The notes: generated by a model from the sequence alone, not told the origin. A DNA stretch of 64,000 bases from Theocolax elegans (GCA_026168455.1 CM047429.1:4615125-4679124), one strand, 5' to 3'. Positions 10,307 through 22,928 are shown, counted from the stretch's first letter. Numbers and translations: made by a program.

Positions 10307-11647
10307 GGGTGGTTCTCTGTGACATCGAAGATGAAAAAAATAAATATTGCTATAACTGTGGGAATATGTTTTAGAGGTATCCAGTAGTTCTCCTGAATTT
10401 TTTCAGATTTTTTCTGGGCCATTATTTTAAGTTACAGAGAGTCAAAGTTGACATTTTAGCACTTTTTTTGCATTTTATGCCGATTTTCATTAATTTTTAG
10501 CTCCCAGGGGATGCATTTTTCACTAAAAACATAAGTATGAATTTTTTTGTAAAATTTTCCGAACTTTTCATTAAAAATACTTTTAAAGACATAAATGTAT
10601 GCTGTCACACTCTTGTAAGCCATTTAAACCTTAAATAGTGAAAATCAGCAATACTGCTCCGGACTCTGGTAACCTAATACTGTCTTTTTAAGACTTTTTA
10701 TAGTCAGAAACTGCCTAAAAATTTCCAGAGTGGGTCTAAATCATTAAGATCACTTATGGTCAAAATATCCGGGAAAAGTGCCCGAAATATTAATAGAAAT
10801 GTATATTTGTTGCCTTATAACGATGAATCTATTAGCATGATCATTGCAAAAAAATTTGTGCACTTGCCTTGGAGTGGTAGAAAAGTATCTTCACTTGTTT
10901 CAGTATCCATCTAATACCCTGTAAGCTGCTAAAAATACAAATATTATTATACAAATGTAAAAAATTAATTTTTAAACATTTATAATGCTGGATTTTTAGT
11001 TTTACATCCCTTACAAGAATTATAATACTAATCTGAAGGATTACTATAAAAGTATCAACATTATTATTATTATTATTCAGCAATACATTATTTAGATTTC
11101 ACAAACTTGTCACTGTCACGTTATCATATTATTCATTATAATTATATATCCGATTTATTTATATATCTTTTGTATTAAATACGTATATTCAGTTATTGTA
11201 ATAATGATGTTTATATATTCCACTCTGGAAATTTTGCGGCAGTTTCTGACTATAAAAAGACATCTTTTAGACAGTATTAGGTTACCAGAGTCCGGAGCAG
11301 TATTGCTGATTTTCACTATTTAAGGTTTAAATGGCTTACAAGAGTGTGACAGCATACATTTATGTCTTTAAAAGTATTTTTAATGAAAAGTTCGGAAAAT
11401 TTTACAAAAAAATTCATACTTATGTTTTTAGTGAAAAATGCATCCCCTGGGAGCTAAAAATTAATGAAAATCGGCATAAAATGCAAAAAAAGTGCTAAAA
11501 TGTCAACTTTGACTCTCTGTAACTTAAAATAATGGCCCAGAAAAAATCTGAAAAAATTCAGGAGAACTACTGGATACCTCTAAAACATATTCCCACAGTT
11601 ATAGCAATATTTATTTTTTTCATCTTCGATGTCACAGAGAACCACCC
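10307..11647. mobile_element. Hairpin element family C, copy 1 (internal deletion)
   Basis: The ends GGGTGGTTCTCTGTGACATC and its reverse complement bound a foldback sequence. The outer arms pair at about 10307-10735 and 11218-11647. Compared with the full copy at 25275-26927, the right arm has lost about 330 bp near 11217. (TA)n lies on both sides. No transposase is encoded. Confidence 0.85.
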
Positions 11648-11665
11648 ATATATATGTATATATAT

Positions 11666-12711
11666 TGTAACGGGGTACAATCTTTCGCGTCGGTAGGGGT
11701 AAAGGGATCGGTTGCTACGGCACTGCCTAGTTATACTCCCTAGGCGGTGCTCCGAGAGTGCGCGGCGGATTCAAATCAGTGAACCCCGCGCACGACCTAC
11801 CGTTGCGATGTCCGTTAACAACCGCGAGATCACTTGCCGATCTCGCGTCTTTGTACAGCTAAAACGTCGTGAGCTGAAAAGGACCGCGAATAAAAGGGAT
11901 AAATTCGCGGTAAGTTTACCTCGGCCGCTCCTGAAACGGAGAGGGCGGTATTCGGGATAACGGGAATAACGTACGCCGGTAATCAATAATCAAACTCGTA
12001 CTCGGATATTGATTACATTTGAATTCTATTCAAGTTAAAGAAATAGAAACAAAGTTTAACAAAGAACAAAGATTTAACAAAAGCCGTATATAGGCCGCGT
12101 GAGCTCTCGCGACGAGGTGTCTCTCTTTCTAGCACGCGTACGCGGTCGCCCGTTAGCTTCCTCGCCGTCGCGCGCGGGCGAGATCCGTCGATTCCTAACT
12201 TAAAGTTATAGCCGTAAAGAGAGAGTCTTTACGGCTTCGGCGGCTCGCGAGTGGTACACCACATACCTTAAATCTCGATTCTCCCCGTCGATGCGTTCGA
12301 CTTCGCCTGTTTCCCCTCTCTCCGTCGGGCTCTCGCGCGCGGCAACTTCGCCGTCCACGCAGGTTCCTGGGTGTCGCTGGAGCTGTGCACTTAACACCAG
12401 CACGCTCACTCCACCAAGTCACTCACTCTTCACGGCGCGAAGCCCAGAACCCGAGCAAGAATCCGCGATAACGATTCTTGTTCTCTTGCCGCGAAATATC
12501 AAGGAAGGCGTTACCGGCGACGTGTCTATCTACGATGACTCGCATAAACTCTCTATATACTCTCCTCAGTCAGCTTGCGCGTCGGACCATTATTAGTCCT
12601 TACGCGGCTTACGCGCGCTTTTCCAATCACCTACGAGCTTTTCCGATCGTCACTCGCGCTCGTTATAAGGTATAGCTTCATACGCATAAGAATATGTAGC
12701 TTACCTTTACA
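11666..12711 (-). repeat. Gypsy-1 3' LTR (1,046 bp)
   Basis: It starts TGTAACGGGGTAC and ends ...CTTTACA on the plus strand. Its first 690 bases recur at 22224-22910 and in part at 20568-21115. A polypurine tract (GGGAGGGGG on the minus strand) abuts it at about 12712-12721, placing it at the 3' end of the minus-strand element. Confidence 0.9.
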
Positions 12712-14162
12712 CCCCCCTCCCAGATTCCACGTACACTGGACGTGTGTATCTGAGATTCGCGGGTGCAGGATCGGGATAGGGCTCGGATGCCCAATCTTTG
12801 GCCACGGAACTTCTGAGATCTAGTCGTCCAGAACGAGCTAGGGACTCTCAATTTGCTCGTTCCGTGGCAGAGGAGAGTTTAATCCAAAAGGAGCCTTCAG
12901 AGATGGGTGTCGGCTGCTAGCCTTGGTACTGTCCGGGTATTCCCTTATTTCGGGTTCTTCCTTGGACGACCCCTACCGCGCTTCCGTTCTGATTCACTAA
13001 CGCTAGTGCGCGGTTCTATGGCCCTGTTTGTCGGACGGACGACCACCCTAGCGGTTTTCCGCGGACGACCCCTTCCCTTTTTCGTCGGAACGCTCGCTGT
13101 GGGCCTCGGCTCCCCGCTGGGAGCGGCCGGAGAGTACATTTTTTCGCTCGGGGTGTCTTTGCTCGCAGGAGGCGGGTCGCTCGTCGCCTCTTCGTCCATC
13201 GTCGGTTGGGCGACGTTGTCTACTTCGGCCAGAGGCATTCCGTTGTCGGGCACGTAGGGCTTGAGATGTTCGGCGTGTATCATCTCCTCGTCGCCTTGCC
13301 CGTCCCGAATAAGGTACGTGTTTGAGCCTTTTGTCTGGACAATCACGTATGGGCCTACATACTTTGGTGCCAACTTAGAGGTTGTCTTGTCAGCGCTGGA
13401 AGACTGGACTCTGTTCTTTTTCCAAACAAGATCGCCTATCTCAAAGATTTCGTCTCGACGCCCGGCGTTGAAATATACGGCTTGTCTCGCTTGAACCGCG
13501 GCGGCATTCTCGGAGGCCACTTTGTGCAACTCGGTTAGCCTGGACAGTCTCTCAGACCAGTCCTGGAGCCGCTGCTGATCAAACCGTTCTTGTGCGAGCT
13601 CTTCTTGCTCTCGCCGGTCCGTGCTAGGTGGCTCTGGCTGTCGACCGTAGTTCAACATTGCAGGGCTCCACCCTGTCGAGCTTTGAACCGCTGTGTTTAT
13701 CGCAAACACTAATTCCGGTAGCTTTTCGTCCCAGCTGGTATGCTTTTCCTTGATGTACGAAGCTACCATTGTCTTTGCGTGCGGTTCGACCATTCTACGG
13801 GGTTTGCTCGAGGGTGGTAAGGAGGTGTCGTCGTATGGTACACTCCCTTCTCTTTGAGATAGTCGTCGACCATCTTGTTTTTGAACTCGGTTCCATTATC
13901 GGAGTGAAATACTTCCGGCGTGCCGAAACGCATGAGGACACGCTCGTGTAACTCCTTTACTATGGTCTTTGTGTTTGCTTTTCTAATTGGGACCGCTTCA
14001 ATCCAGCGCGTAAATAAGTCCTGGAAGACTAGAATGTACTCGAATCCGTGGGTAGAACGAGGTAATGGTCCAGTCACATCACCTGCGACTACCTGCCAAG
14101 GTCTTTCGACTACTCTACGGCCCATTAGGCCTCTAGGCGTTGCTGCTCTAATTACACTGCTG
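12655..14162. repeat. First copy of 1,508-bp tandem duplication in Gypsy-1
   Basis: The end of the LTR, polypurine tract and pol 3' end here are repeated almost exactly from 14163, offset 1,508 bp. It includes a second copy of the integrase C-terminal frame (12945-13793) and part of the catalytic core (13763-14125). Near the junction (14140-14165) this copy has several single-base gaps relative to the other, for example at GGCGTTGCTGCTC. That raises the possibility of an assembly artefact. Confidence 0.9.
12945..14125 (-). pseudogene. Duplicate fragment of Gypsy-1 integrase
   Basis: The two overlapping frames 14125-13763 and 13793-12945 are identical in protein sequence to 15633-15271 and 15301-14453. 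They carry the integrase core from the first catalytic Asp (VAGDVTGPLP) through SDNGTEFKN to the Glu region (ANPVE), then the same 1-nt frameshift near 13780, then the C-terminal GPY-type module and AT-hook-like tail. Sharing the frameshift means the duplication, real or artefactual, came after that mutation. Confidence 0.85.
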
Positions 14163-14452
14163 CGCGCTCGTTATAAGGTATAGCTTCATACGCATAAGAG
14201 TATGTAGCTTACCTTTACACCCCCCTCCCAGATTCCACGTACACTGGACGTGTGTATCTGAGATTCGCGGGTGCAGGATCGGGATAGGGCTCGGATGCCC
14301 AATCTTTGGCCACGGAACTTCTGAGATCTAGTCGTCCAGAACGAGCTAGGGACTCTCAATTTGCTCGTTCCGTGGCAGAGGAGAGTTTAATCCAAAAGGA
14401 GCCTTCAGAGATGGGTGTCGGCTGCTAGCCTTGGTACTGTCCGGGTATTCCC

Positions 14453-17400
14453 TTATTTCGGGTTCTTCCTTGGACGACCCCTACCGCGCTTCCGTTCTGA
14501 TTCACTAACGCTAGTGCGCGGTTCTATGGCCCTGTTTGTCGGACGGACGACCACCCTAGCGGTTTTCCGCGGACGACCCCTTCCCTTTTTCGTCGGAACG
14601 CTCGCTGTGGGCCTCGGCTCCCCGCTGGGAGCGGCCGGAGAGTACATTTTTTCGCTCGGGGTGTCTTTGCTCGCAGGAGGCGGGTCGCTCGTCGCCTCTT
14701 CGTCCATCGTCGGTTGGGCGACGTTGTCTACTTCGGCCAGAGGCATTCCGTTGTCGGGCACGTAGGGCTTGAGATGTTCGGCGTGTATCATCTCCTCGTC
14801 GCCTTGCCCGTCCCGAATAAGGTACGTGTTTGAGCCTTTTGTCTGGACAATCACGTATGGGCCTACATACTTTGGTGCCAACTTAGAGGTTGTCTTGTCA
14901 GCGCTGGAAGACTGGACTCTGTTCTTTTTCCAAACAAGATCGCCTATCTCAAAGATTTCGTCTCGACGCCCGGCGTTGAAATATACGGCTTGTCTCGCTT
15001 GAACCGCGGCGGCATTCTCGGAGGCCACTTTGTGCAACTCGGTTAGCCTGGACAGTCTCTCAGACCAGTCCTGGAGCCGCTGCTGATCAAACCGTTCTTG
15101 TGCGAGCTCTTCTTGCTCTCGCCGGTCCGTGCTAGGTGGCTCTGGCTGTCGACCGTAGTTCAACATTGCAGGGCTCCACCCTGTCGAGCTTTGAACCGCT
15201 GTGTTTATCGCAAACACTAATTCCGGTAGCTTTTCGTCCCAGCTGGTATGCTTTTCCTTGATGTACGAAGCTACCATTGTCTTTGCGTGCGGTTCGACCA
15301 TTCTACGGGGTTTGCTCGAGGGTGGTAAGGAGGTGTCGTCGTATGGTACACTCCCTTCTCTTTGAGATAGTCGTCGACCATCTTGTTTTTGAACTCGGTT
15401 CCATTATCGGAGTGAAATACTTCCGGCGTGCCGAAACGCATGAGGACACGCTCGTGTAACTCCTTTACTATGGTCTTTGTGTTTGCTTTTCTAATTGGGA
15501 CCGCTTCAATCCAGCGCGTAAATAAGTCCTGGAAGACTAGAATGTACTCGAATCCGTGGGTAGAACGAGGTAATGGTCCAGTCACATCACCTGCGACTAC
15601 CTGCCAAGGTCTTTCGACTACTCTACGGCCCATTAGGCCTCTAGGCGATTGCTGCTCTACCTTACACTGCTGGCAGATTTGACATTTCCGCACATAGTCA
15701 CCTACCTCCGCATAGTATCGGGGCCAATAGTATAATCTGGCAACCCGTGCGAAAGTCTTTTCGCGACCTAAGTGGCCAGCAGTTGGATCGTCGTGATATT
15801 CTCTTAGAATCGACGGGCGATTCTCTTGAGGCACTACCATCTTCCATGCCTCGGGGTCTTCCATGACGTCCTCTAAGGTGGGGTCAGGCCGGTAAGTATA
15901 TAGATTTCCCCCTACTACTTTGCATTCGGGGAATTCCCGTGGTCTCTCTGATACATCCTTTACCCATGCGAGGTACCACGAGTCAACAGTAGTGTCGCTC
16001 CAAGAGACCGAGGCTATCGTCGGCTCTCCTTCTTCATACATTCTGGAGAGCGCGTCTGGAACATGATTAAGCGCACCTTTCTTGTGCTCAATCGTGAAGG
16101 TGTGCGCTTGGAGTTCGAGAGCCCATCTTGCGAGACGACTCGTTGGGTTGCGCATATTGCAGAGCCAACGCAAACTGTTGTGGTCGGTTACGACTTGAAA
16201 CTCGTAACCTTCTATATACTGCCTGAACTTCTTTATTGCCCAGACAACGGCTAAACATTCTCGTTCGGTGACACTGTAATTCCTCTCGGCTGGGGACAAG
16301 ATCCGACTTGCGTACTCCAAAACTCTTTCGTCTCCATCCACGAGTTGGGTAGCACAGCCCCTATACCGGTGTCACTGGCGTCTGTCTGCAGTATGTACTG
16401 CCCATTTGGGACAGGACGCTGCAGTATCGGTGCTGTCATTAAGACGGCCTTGAGCTGTTGGAAGGCTTGCTCTTGCTCATCAAGCCACTCATACCGCTGG
16501 TTCTTCTTGGTTAAACGCGTCAAGGGTTCTGCGATTGTCGCGTAATCCGGCATAAATCGCCTATGCCAAGAAGCCATACCGAGGAAACGGCGAAGCTGTT
16601 TAATATTCTTCGGAGCCGGATACTCTTTTATCGGCTCTATCTTGGCGGGATCGGGACGTACTCCGTCCCGGTTTACCAGTACGCCAAGATACTTAACCTC
16701 TGACTTACAAAAAACGCACTTATCCCGGTTTATTGAAAGTCCAGCTTCTGCCAGTCTTTTAAGGACTTCCTCTAAGTAACGCTTATGATCCTCGAATGTC
16801 TCCGACACGACGATAATATCATCAAGGTAAGCATAAGCGTGCGGCGCCAGGTCTGGTCCTACGATTTGGTCTATCATCCGTTGAAAGGTCGCCCCCGCGT
16901 ATGCCAATCCGTACGGCATCCTCGTGAACTGGAACAGTCCCAATCCAGGAACTGTGAAAGCAGTAATAGGGCGCGACTCGACTTGCAACGGTATCTGATG
17001 ATAGGCGCAATTCATGTCGAGAGTGGAGATATAGCGAGCCTCTCTTAGTTTGCGCAGTATATCGTGCATGAAAGGCAAAGGATATGCATCTGGTTTTGTT
17101 AAAGCGTTGACTTTCCTGAAGTCGATACAAAACCGTCTAGAATTGTCATCCTTTCTCGCCATCACCACCGGGCTGGACCATCCGCTGGTCGAGGACTCAA
17201 TGACCCCGGAGTCAAGCATCTCCTTCACTTGGCGGTGCATTTCTTCTTGGATTTTGTCCGAGACCGGGTAGTACCGATGCTTGATCGGCTTGGCTGATCC
17301 GACGTCGATTGTGTGCTCGACGTCGTGAGATCGACCGATCTTTGGCATGGTGTTGGATAGAACTCGGTCCAACAGCTGACGCAATTCCTCGCGTTGACTG

Positions 17401-18053
17401 TCGGTTGCGTCAGCAACCCCTGCTGACGACAAGGAAGCCGTACCCCCGTCCAAGCTAGCTACCTCTAACTGGATGTGGGCTTTGCTGCTTTTGAGGAACA
17501 GCTGATCAGCGTCTGGGTCTAGAACTGCACGAAATGCACGTACGAAATTGACTCCTACGTAACATTCGGCGTCCAGATTTGGCATAATGGCAACCCTGAG
17601 CTCCTTGGTCTCACCACCGATGGTGAAAGGCAACATTACGTGCCCACTCAGTGGTTGTGCATGTCCATCAGCCAATTTCACTCTCCCCGCGTTTTCGGTA
17701 GAGAGCGATTTTCCCAGGGCGGTAGCGATTGTGAGGACATTAGACCCCATTACCGTCGTCGAAGCTCCTGGATCGTACAGGGCTCTGATCCGGAAATCGC
17801 CTATTTCCGCTTGGAGCCACCAGCGCGTCTCGTCCTCTGGACGGTAGCTCCGGCGTGGCTCCTGCTGACCTTGAGGACTAGAATCTTGGGAATCGATTCC
17901 CTTCCTGTGCTCCTCTGGCTTCATCGAGTCTATTCCGCCGCGGATGAGCTCCGCGCGGTCTCGTTCATTCCGCGGGCCCGAGCTTCTGGGCATCTCTGGA
18001 ACTCTCTGGCCCTTGGGTTCGGCCTGAGTCCCGTTTAGCCGCTCCCGGAGGCG
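14453..18053 (-). pseudogene. pol: Gypsy-1 pol (protease-RT-RNase H-integrase), frameshifted
   Basis: Pol is entered by -1 frameshift from gag at 18059-18053. The first block (to 16251) has protease with RALYDPGAST (DPG where the active site is normally DTG or DSG), then reverse transcriptase with FCIDFRKVNALT and YLDDIIV, then the start of RNase H (QTDASDTGIGAVL). A 1-nt shift near 16350 moves to the frame 16341-15271, with the rest of RNase H (TERECLAVVWAI, VTDHNSLRWL) and integrase: an HHCC zinc finger (CQICQQCK), then the catalytic Asp, Asp and Glu regions. A second 1-nt shift near 15285 leads to 15301-14453, holding the GPYVIVQ module and two or three GRGRPRK AT-hook-like motifs at the very C-terminus. 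The domains are clear; the element cannot make a full polyprotein. Confidence 0.92.
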
Positions 18054-19886
18054 TTTCCCTTATTGCAGTCAGGGCAATGGCTGCGGAAATACGCCAGCTT
18101 ACCGCACCCATTACAGGAAATCGGTTTGCTCGGATCGAAGGGCGTCCTGCTTGGCCCTCCTTCCGCGCTCTTTCCGCCGCGGGGCTTCTCGTATTGGCCC
18201 CTCTGCTCTCCGGGCCGGTTCGGCGGTCTCTTTTTCTGAGCAAACGGTCGTCCACTCTTGGGACTTCCTGGTTTGCTACTCCCGGCTGCGCTCCCGTTCT
18301 CACTTGGTAGCAACTTCTTCAGCTGGTTGAGAATCGCGTCCAGCTCCACCAGATTCTTGCCGGTGGTGGATTTATCGGGTTCCACCGCTGCTACCTTTGC
18401 CTTCAGAGGAGCCTTCTCTGACTTCTTCTTGGCCTTATACGCGAACTCCGGCCGCACCAGCTCCCCTTCCATTGGAGGTGGTTTGTAGAGCTTTTCGCGC
18501 TCTTGCAGCCGCTCAGCTACGCGGGCCAAGTCAAACAGCTGGTCGATCGTCTGCGCCTCGATTCGCTTGAACCGGTGCTGGATTCTCGGCAGCATGTTTC
18601 GGTAGAGGTGATCTACCTGGTTCCTCTCGCTAGGCTTGGGGACGAGCTCTTGTAGCATGCCTATCATGCAATTCATGTACTCACGTACCGGTTCGTCTTC
18701 GCCCTGAGTACGTGAGGTGCATTCAAGGATCAGCTTCTCTTGGTAAGTTTCGCTGGCTCCGTACCAGCGTTTGATTGAGCACGTGAATTCGTCCCAATTC
18801 CTCCACTTTCCTTTGTTATTGCGGTACCACCTTGCGGCGTCTTCCACCAGCAACTGCGAAAGAGAAGGAAGGACTTCATCCTGCGTCATGTTTGCTAGGA
18901 CTCTGCAGTCGTCCACGCGCTCTAAAAAGCTGTTAATGCTCTCGCTTCCGTCCCCTGAGAACTTTATTCCCCACTTTCTCACGATCTCGCCTCGGTTGCT
19001 TGTGGGGTTAAATGAGCGCGAAGCCCATGACGGTTGTTCTTGGACGCACGACGCGTGGGGCCTTAAGGGTGAACATTCTTCACATGGGGGCCTTCCTGGT
19101 ACCCAGGTGTCTCCCCTCCCAAGCTCCGCCCAGGGTGGCGCTAGGAGCTGGTCCTGGCGTTTGGGGCTGTAGTCGTGCGTCCTCTTGCTGAACCGGTGAC
19201 TCCTCTGGCCGGTAGCAGGTATACGTGTCCTGAAATTGGACACGTGGACTTGGGCCTAGTGGATCCAATCGCGTACTTGATGCTCTTTGGGACTTCATGT
19301 GGCTTACGGCATCGGTTAGCCTCGTTATCTGTGCCGCCATACTTTCCATTTGCTCTTGTAGAGCTTTTGTCTTGGCAATTTGTTCTGCCAGACATGTGGA
19401 GAATAGCCGCGGCACATCAAATGGCGTCCCATCGGTCGCTATTAGCGTTATCCAGTCAGATTGACTACCCCTCCGACTGGATTGGCTGCTAGACTGACCC
19501 TCCTCTGGGGCTGTTGGCAGGTCCTCGCTAGGTAGTCGGGTCGTACGATTGAGATTTTCCTCAATCAGGTGCGTACCTCTCTCATCAGGTAACGCTCCTG
19601 GCGTTTTCTCCCCGACTCGGCGGATCACTTCTGTCCGCTTCTCGACCCGCCTTATCCGGTCATTGACGGTGTCAGTTTCTTGACTGAACTCGTCGGCCGA
19701 ATAATTTCCTAGCAGCCATTGCTGTAAGCGTTCCGCCTTTTGATAGCGGGAGCCATCAAGTCGAAGCTCCATCTGTTCTAGGTGAGCCTCGATTTGTGCT
19801 GCGTTTTGGGTGTGGATCCACTCGTCCACCTGCACTATAATGTCCTCGTCTCGTTGGGCCAAACTGTCGGCGTTTCGGTCGGCCAT
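18035..19886 (-). pseudogene. gag: Gypsy-1 gag, one frameshift
   Basis: The structural capsid/nucleocapsid gene begins at ATG 19886. The first frame runs to 19080 (MADRNADSLAQRDEDI...). A 1-nt length change in a C-run near 19088 moves the sense frame to that ending at 18035. The second block has a retrotransposon-type capsid region (IVRKWGIKFSGDGSESINSF, WYRNNKGKW) and a basic C-terminal part. It ends in CNGCGKLAYFRSHCPDC, a Cys-x2-Cys-x9-Cys-x2-Cys arrangement instead of the usual CCHC knuckle (Tyr replaces His). The gag stop lies just past the slippery site used to enter pol. Confidence 0.88.
18053..18059 (-). promoter_or_regulatory. Programmed -1 frameshift slippery heptamer GGGAAAC (Gypsy-1 gag-pol)
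   Basis: On the minus strand the gag codons AAG GGA AAC place G-GGA-AAC exactly in the X-XXY-YYZ register. A one-base slip there enters an open frame that leads into protease. The gag stop follows a few codons later. The same heptamer sits at the same place in Gypsy-2. Confidence 0.85.
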
Positions 19887-21119
19887 TGCGCTTATTTAAT
19901 TATCGCTCGCGGAGAACTATCAAAGAAAACCGAGGACAATTTGAATTTAAAAATTAATAATATATAAGATTTTTCTTATCTACTCGTTAATTTAAATTGT
20001 TAACCTGGCTCGAGGTCTATCGCAACTAAATCTTCTTAAATTAGTGAATTTAAATAAATTAAGTAACTTAATCACAGACAAATTAATATCTTATCGTTAT
20101 CTAAAAATTATTTAAACCGCACGCATGACCTCACTTACAATCACATAAACATGGATTTGTTATCCTAACCTATAAATGTTAGGACGTCGGGCCAGGTTAT
20201 GTCCGTCCGAAAAGCTTCAATTCTACCAGGTTCAAGTTTGTAACCTTGCGCAGGCTTTACAATTCGCTTCGTTGAATTTTGAGTAAATTATTTACGAATA
20301 ATTGTCTCAATCCGCCGAAAACGAGACGATTCGAGAGAGAGAGAGAGAGAGGTGAAATTAATCTAATTGAGTCGCAGGGTCGACCTCACGTTGTGGTATT
20401 TGTCCGCAAATACCACGGCGGTTTTTCGGCTTTTACTACCCACTTGGTAGTAAAAGCTTTATTCTTGTTAAAAATTTCTTATTATTAAATAAATAAATAA
20501 TTCGTAAGATTAAATATCACTTCTCTGTAATAATTAATCCCTAATCCACATGTATTTGGGCGCCAGTTGTAACGGGGTACAATCTTTCGCGTCGGTAGGG
20601 GTAAAGGGATCGGTTGCTACGGCACTGCCCAGTTATACTCCCTAGGCGGTGCTCCAAGAGTGCGCGGCGGATTCAAATCAGTGAACCCCGCGCACGACCT
20701 ACCGTTGCGATGTCCGTTAACAACCGCGAGATCACTTGTCGATCTCGCGTCTTTGTACAGCTAAACGTCCGTGAGCTGAAAAGGACCGCGAATAAAAGGG
20801 ATAAATTCGCGGTAAGTTTACCTCGGCCGCTCCTGAAACGAAGAGGGCGGTATTCGGGATAACGGGAATAACGTACGCCGGTAATCAATAATCAAACTCG
20901 TACTCGGATATTGATTACATTTGAATTTTATTCAAGTTAAAAGAATAGAAACAAAGTTTACCAAAGAACAAAGATTTACCAAAAGCTGTAATAGGCCGCG
21001 TGAGGTCTCGCGGACGAGGTGTCTCTCTTCTAGCACGCGTACCGGTCGCCCGTAGCTTCCTCGCCGTCGCGCGCGGCTGAATCCGTCCGATTCTAACTTA
21101 AAGTTTTAGTGCCGTAAGA
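19464..21119. repeat. First copy of 1,656-bp tandem duplication in Gypsy-1
   Basis: The gag N-terminus, leader and part of the 5' LTR here are repeated from about 21116 to 22775, offset 1,656 bp. The LTR part just before the junction (20950-21115) has a run of single-base gaps and insertions relative to the second copy, for example GTAATAGG against GTATATAGG and GCCCGTAGC against GCCCGTTAGC. Such errors near a join suggest uncorrected long-read sequence. Confidence 0.9.
19887..20567 (-). other. Gypsy-1 leader with primer-binding site
   Basis: Untranslated leader between the 5' LTR and gag. The primer-binding site TGGCGCCCAAATAC begins at 20565 (minus), two bases from the LTR end; TGGCGCCC is the usual start for tRNA-Lys-type priming. 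A (GA)n run lies at about 20334-20351. Confidence 0.75.
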
Positions 21120-21542
21120 TGACTACCCCTCCGACTGGATTGGCTGCTAGACTGACCCTCCTCTGGGGCTGTTGGCAGGTCCTCGCTAGGTAGTCGGGTC
21201 GTACGATTGAGATTTTCCTCAATCAGGTGCGTACCTCTCTCATCAGGTAACGCTCCTGGCGTTTTCTCCCCGACTCGGCGGATCACTTCTGTCCGCTTCT
21301 CGACCCGCCTTATCCGGTCATTGACGGTGTCAGTTTCTTGACTGAACTCGTCGGCCGAATAATTTCCTAGCAGCCATGCTGTAAGCGTTCCGCCTTTTGA
21401 TAGCGGGAGCCATCAAGTCGAAGCTCCATCTGTTCTAGGTGAGCCTCGATTTGTGCTGCGTTTGGGTGTGGATCCACTCGTCCACCTGCACTATAATGTC
21501 CTCGTCTCGTTGGGCCAAACTGTCGGCGTTTCGGTCGGCCAT
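21116..21542 (-). pseudogene. gag: Duplicate 5' fragment of Gypsy-1 gag
   Basis: Begins at ATG 21542, the same start as gag at 19886, and runs about 140 codons before the duplication join. Two single-base gaps (near 21376 and 21463) break the frame relative to the other copy. It is fused at its end to LTR sequence at about 21116. Confidence 0.8.
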
Positions 21543-22223
21543 TGCGCTTATTTAATTATCGCTCGCGGAGAACTATCAAAGAAAACCGAGGACAATTTGA
21601 ATTTAAAAATTAATAATATATAAGATTTTTCTTATCTACTCGTTAATTTAAATTGTTAACCTGGCTCGAGGTCTATCGCAACTAAATCTTCTTAAATTAG
21701 TGAATTTAAATAAATTAAGTAACTTAATCACAGACAAATTAATATCTTATCGTTATCTAAAAATTATTTAAACCGCACGCATGACCTCACTTACAATCAC
21801 ATAAACATGGATTTGTTATCCTAACCTATAAATGTTAGGACGTCGGGCCAGGTTATGTCCGTCCGAAAAGCTTCAATTCTACCAGGTTCAAGTTTGTAAC
21901 CTTGCGCAGGCTTTACAATTCGCTTCGTTGAATTTTGAGTAAATTATTTACGAATAATTGTCTCAATCCGCCGAAAACGAGACGATTCGAGAGAGAGAGA
22001 GAGAGAGGTGAAATTAATCTAATTGAGTCGCAGGGTCGACCTCACGTTGTGGTATTTGTCCGCAAATACCACGGCGGTTTTTCGGCTTTTACTACCCACT
22101 TGGTAGTAAAAGCTTTATTCTTGTTAAAAATTTCTTATTATTAAATAAATAAATAATTCGTAAGATTAAATATCACTTCTCTGTAATAATTAATCCCTAA
22201 TCCACATGTATTTGGGCGCCAGT

Positions 22224-22910
22224 TGTAACGGGGTACAATCTTTCGCGTCGGTAGGGGTAAAGGGATCGGTTGCTACGGCACTGCCCAGTTATACTCCCTA
22301 GGCGGTGCTCCAAGAGTGCGCGGCGGATTCAAATCAGTGAACCCCGCGCACGACCTACCGTTGCGATGTCCGTTAACAACCGCGAGATCACTTGTCGATC
22401 TCGCGTCTTTGTACAGCTAAAACGTCGTGAGCTGAAAAGGACCGCGAATAAAAGGGATAAATTCGCGGTAAGTTTACCTCGGCCGCTCCTGAAACGAAGA
22501 GGGCGGTATTCGGGATAACGGGAATAACGTACGCCGGTAATCAATAATCAAACTCGTACTCGGATATTGATTACATTTGAATTTTATTCAAGTTAAAGAA
22601 ATAGAAACAAAGTTTAACAAAGAACAAAGATTTACCAAAAGCTGTATATAGGCCGCGTGAGGTCTCGCGACGAGGTGTCTCTCTTTCTAGCACGCGTACG
22701 CGGTCGCCCGTTAGCTTCCTCGCCGTCGCGCGCGGGCGAGATCCGTCGATTCCTAACTTAAAGTTATAGCCGTAAAGAGAGAGTCTTTACGTCTTCGGCG
22801 GCTCGCGAGTGGTGCACCACGTACCTTAAATCTCGATTCTCCCCGTCGATGCGTTCGACTTCGCCTGTTTCCCCTCTCTCCGTCGGGCTCTCGCGCGCGG
22901 CAACTTCGCC
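22224..22910 (-). repeat. Gypsy-1 5' LTR, truncated
   Basis: Matches the first 690 bases or so of the LTR at 11666-12711, then stops after CAACTTCGCC at 22910. AATACA and a (TA)n tract follow, leading into a hairpin element. About 350 bp of LTR are missing. The matching primer-binding site is at about 22221-22211. Confidence 0.85.
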
Positions 22911-22928
22911 AATACAATATATATATAT

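Larger units (their letters stand above)
11666..22910 (-). mobile_element. Gypsy-1 LTR retrotransposon, damaged, with two internal tandem duplications
   Basis: This minus-strand Ty3/Gypsy-type element reads, in its own direction, truncated 5' LTR (22910-22224), primer-binding site, leader, gag, pol, polypurine tract and 3' LTR (12711-11666). Pol order is protease, reverse transcriptase, RNase H, integrase, the Gypsy order. Gag and pol carry 1-nt frameshifts, and no env-like frame fits between the integrase end and the LTR. Two segments are tandemly repeated: 1,508 bp around the 3' LTR/integrase junction, and 1,656 bp around the gag/5' LTR junction. Target duplications cannot be read because the 5' LTR is cut at 22910. 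The left flank is (TA)n. Confidence 0.9.

Noticed and set aside
12907..14765. Plus-strand frames within Gypsy-1 (e.g. 12907-13257, 14415-14765)
   Set aside because: They are antisense to integrase and duplicated with it.
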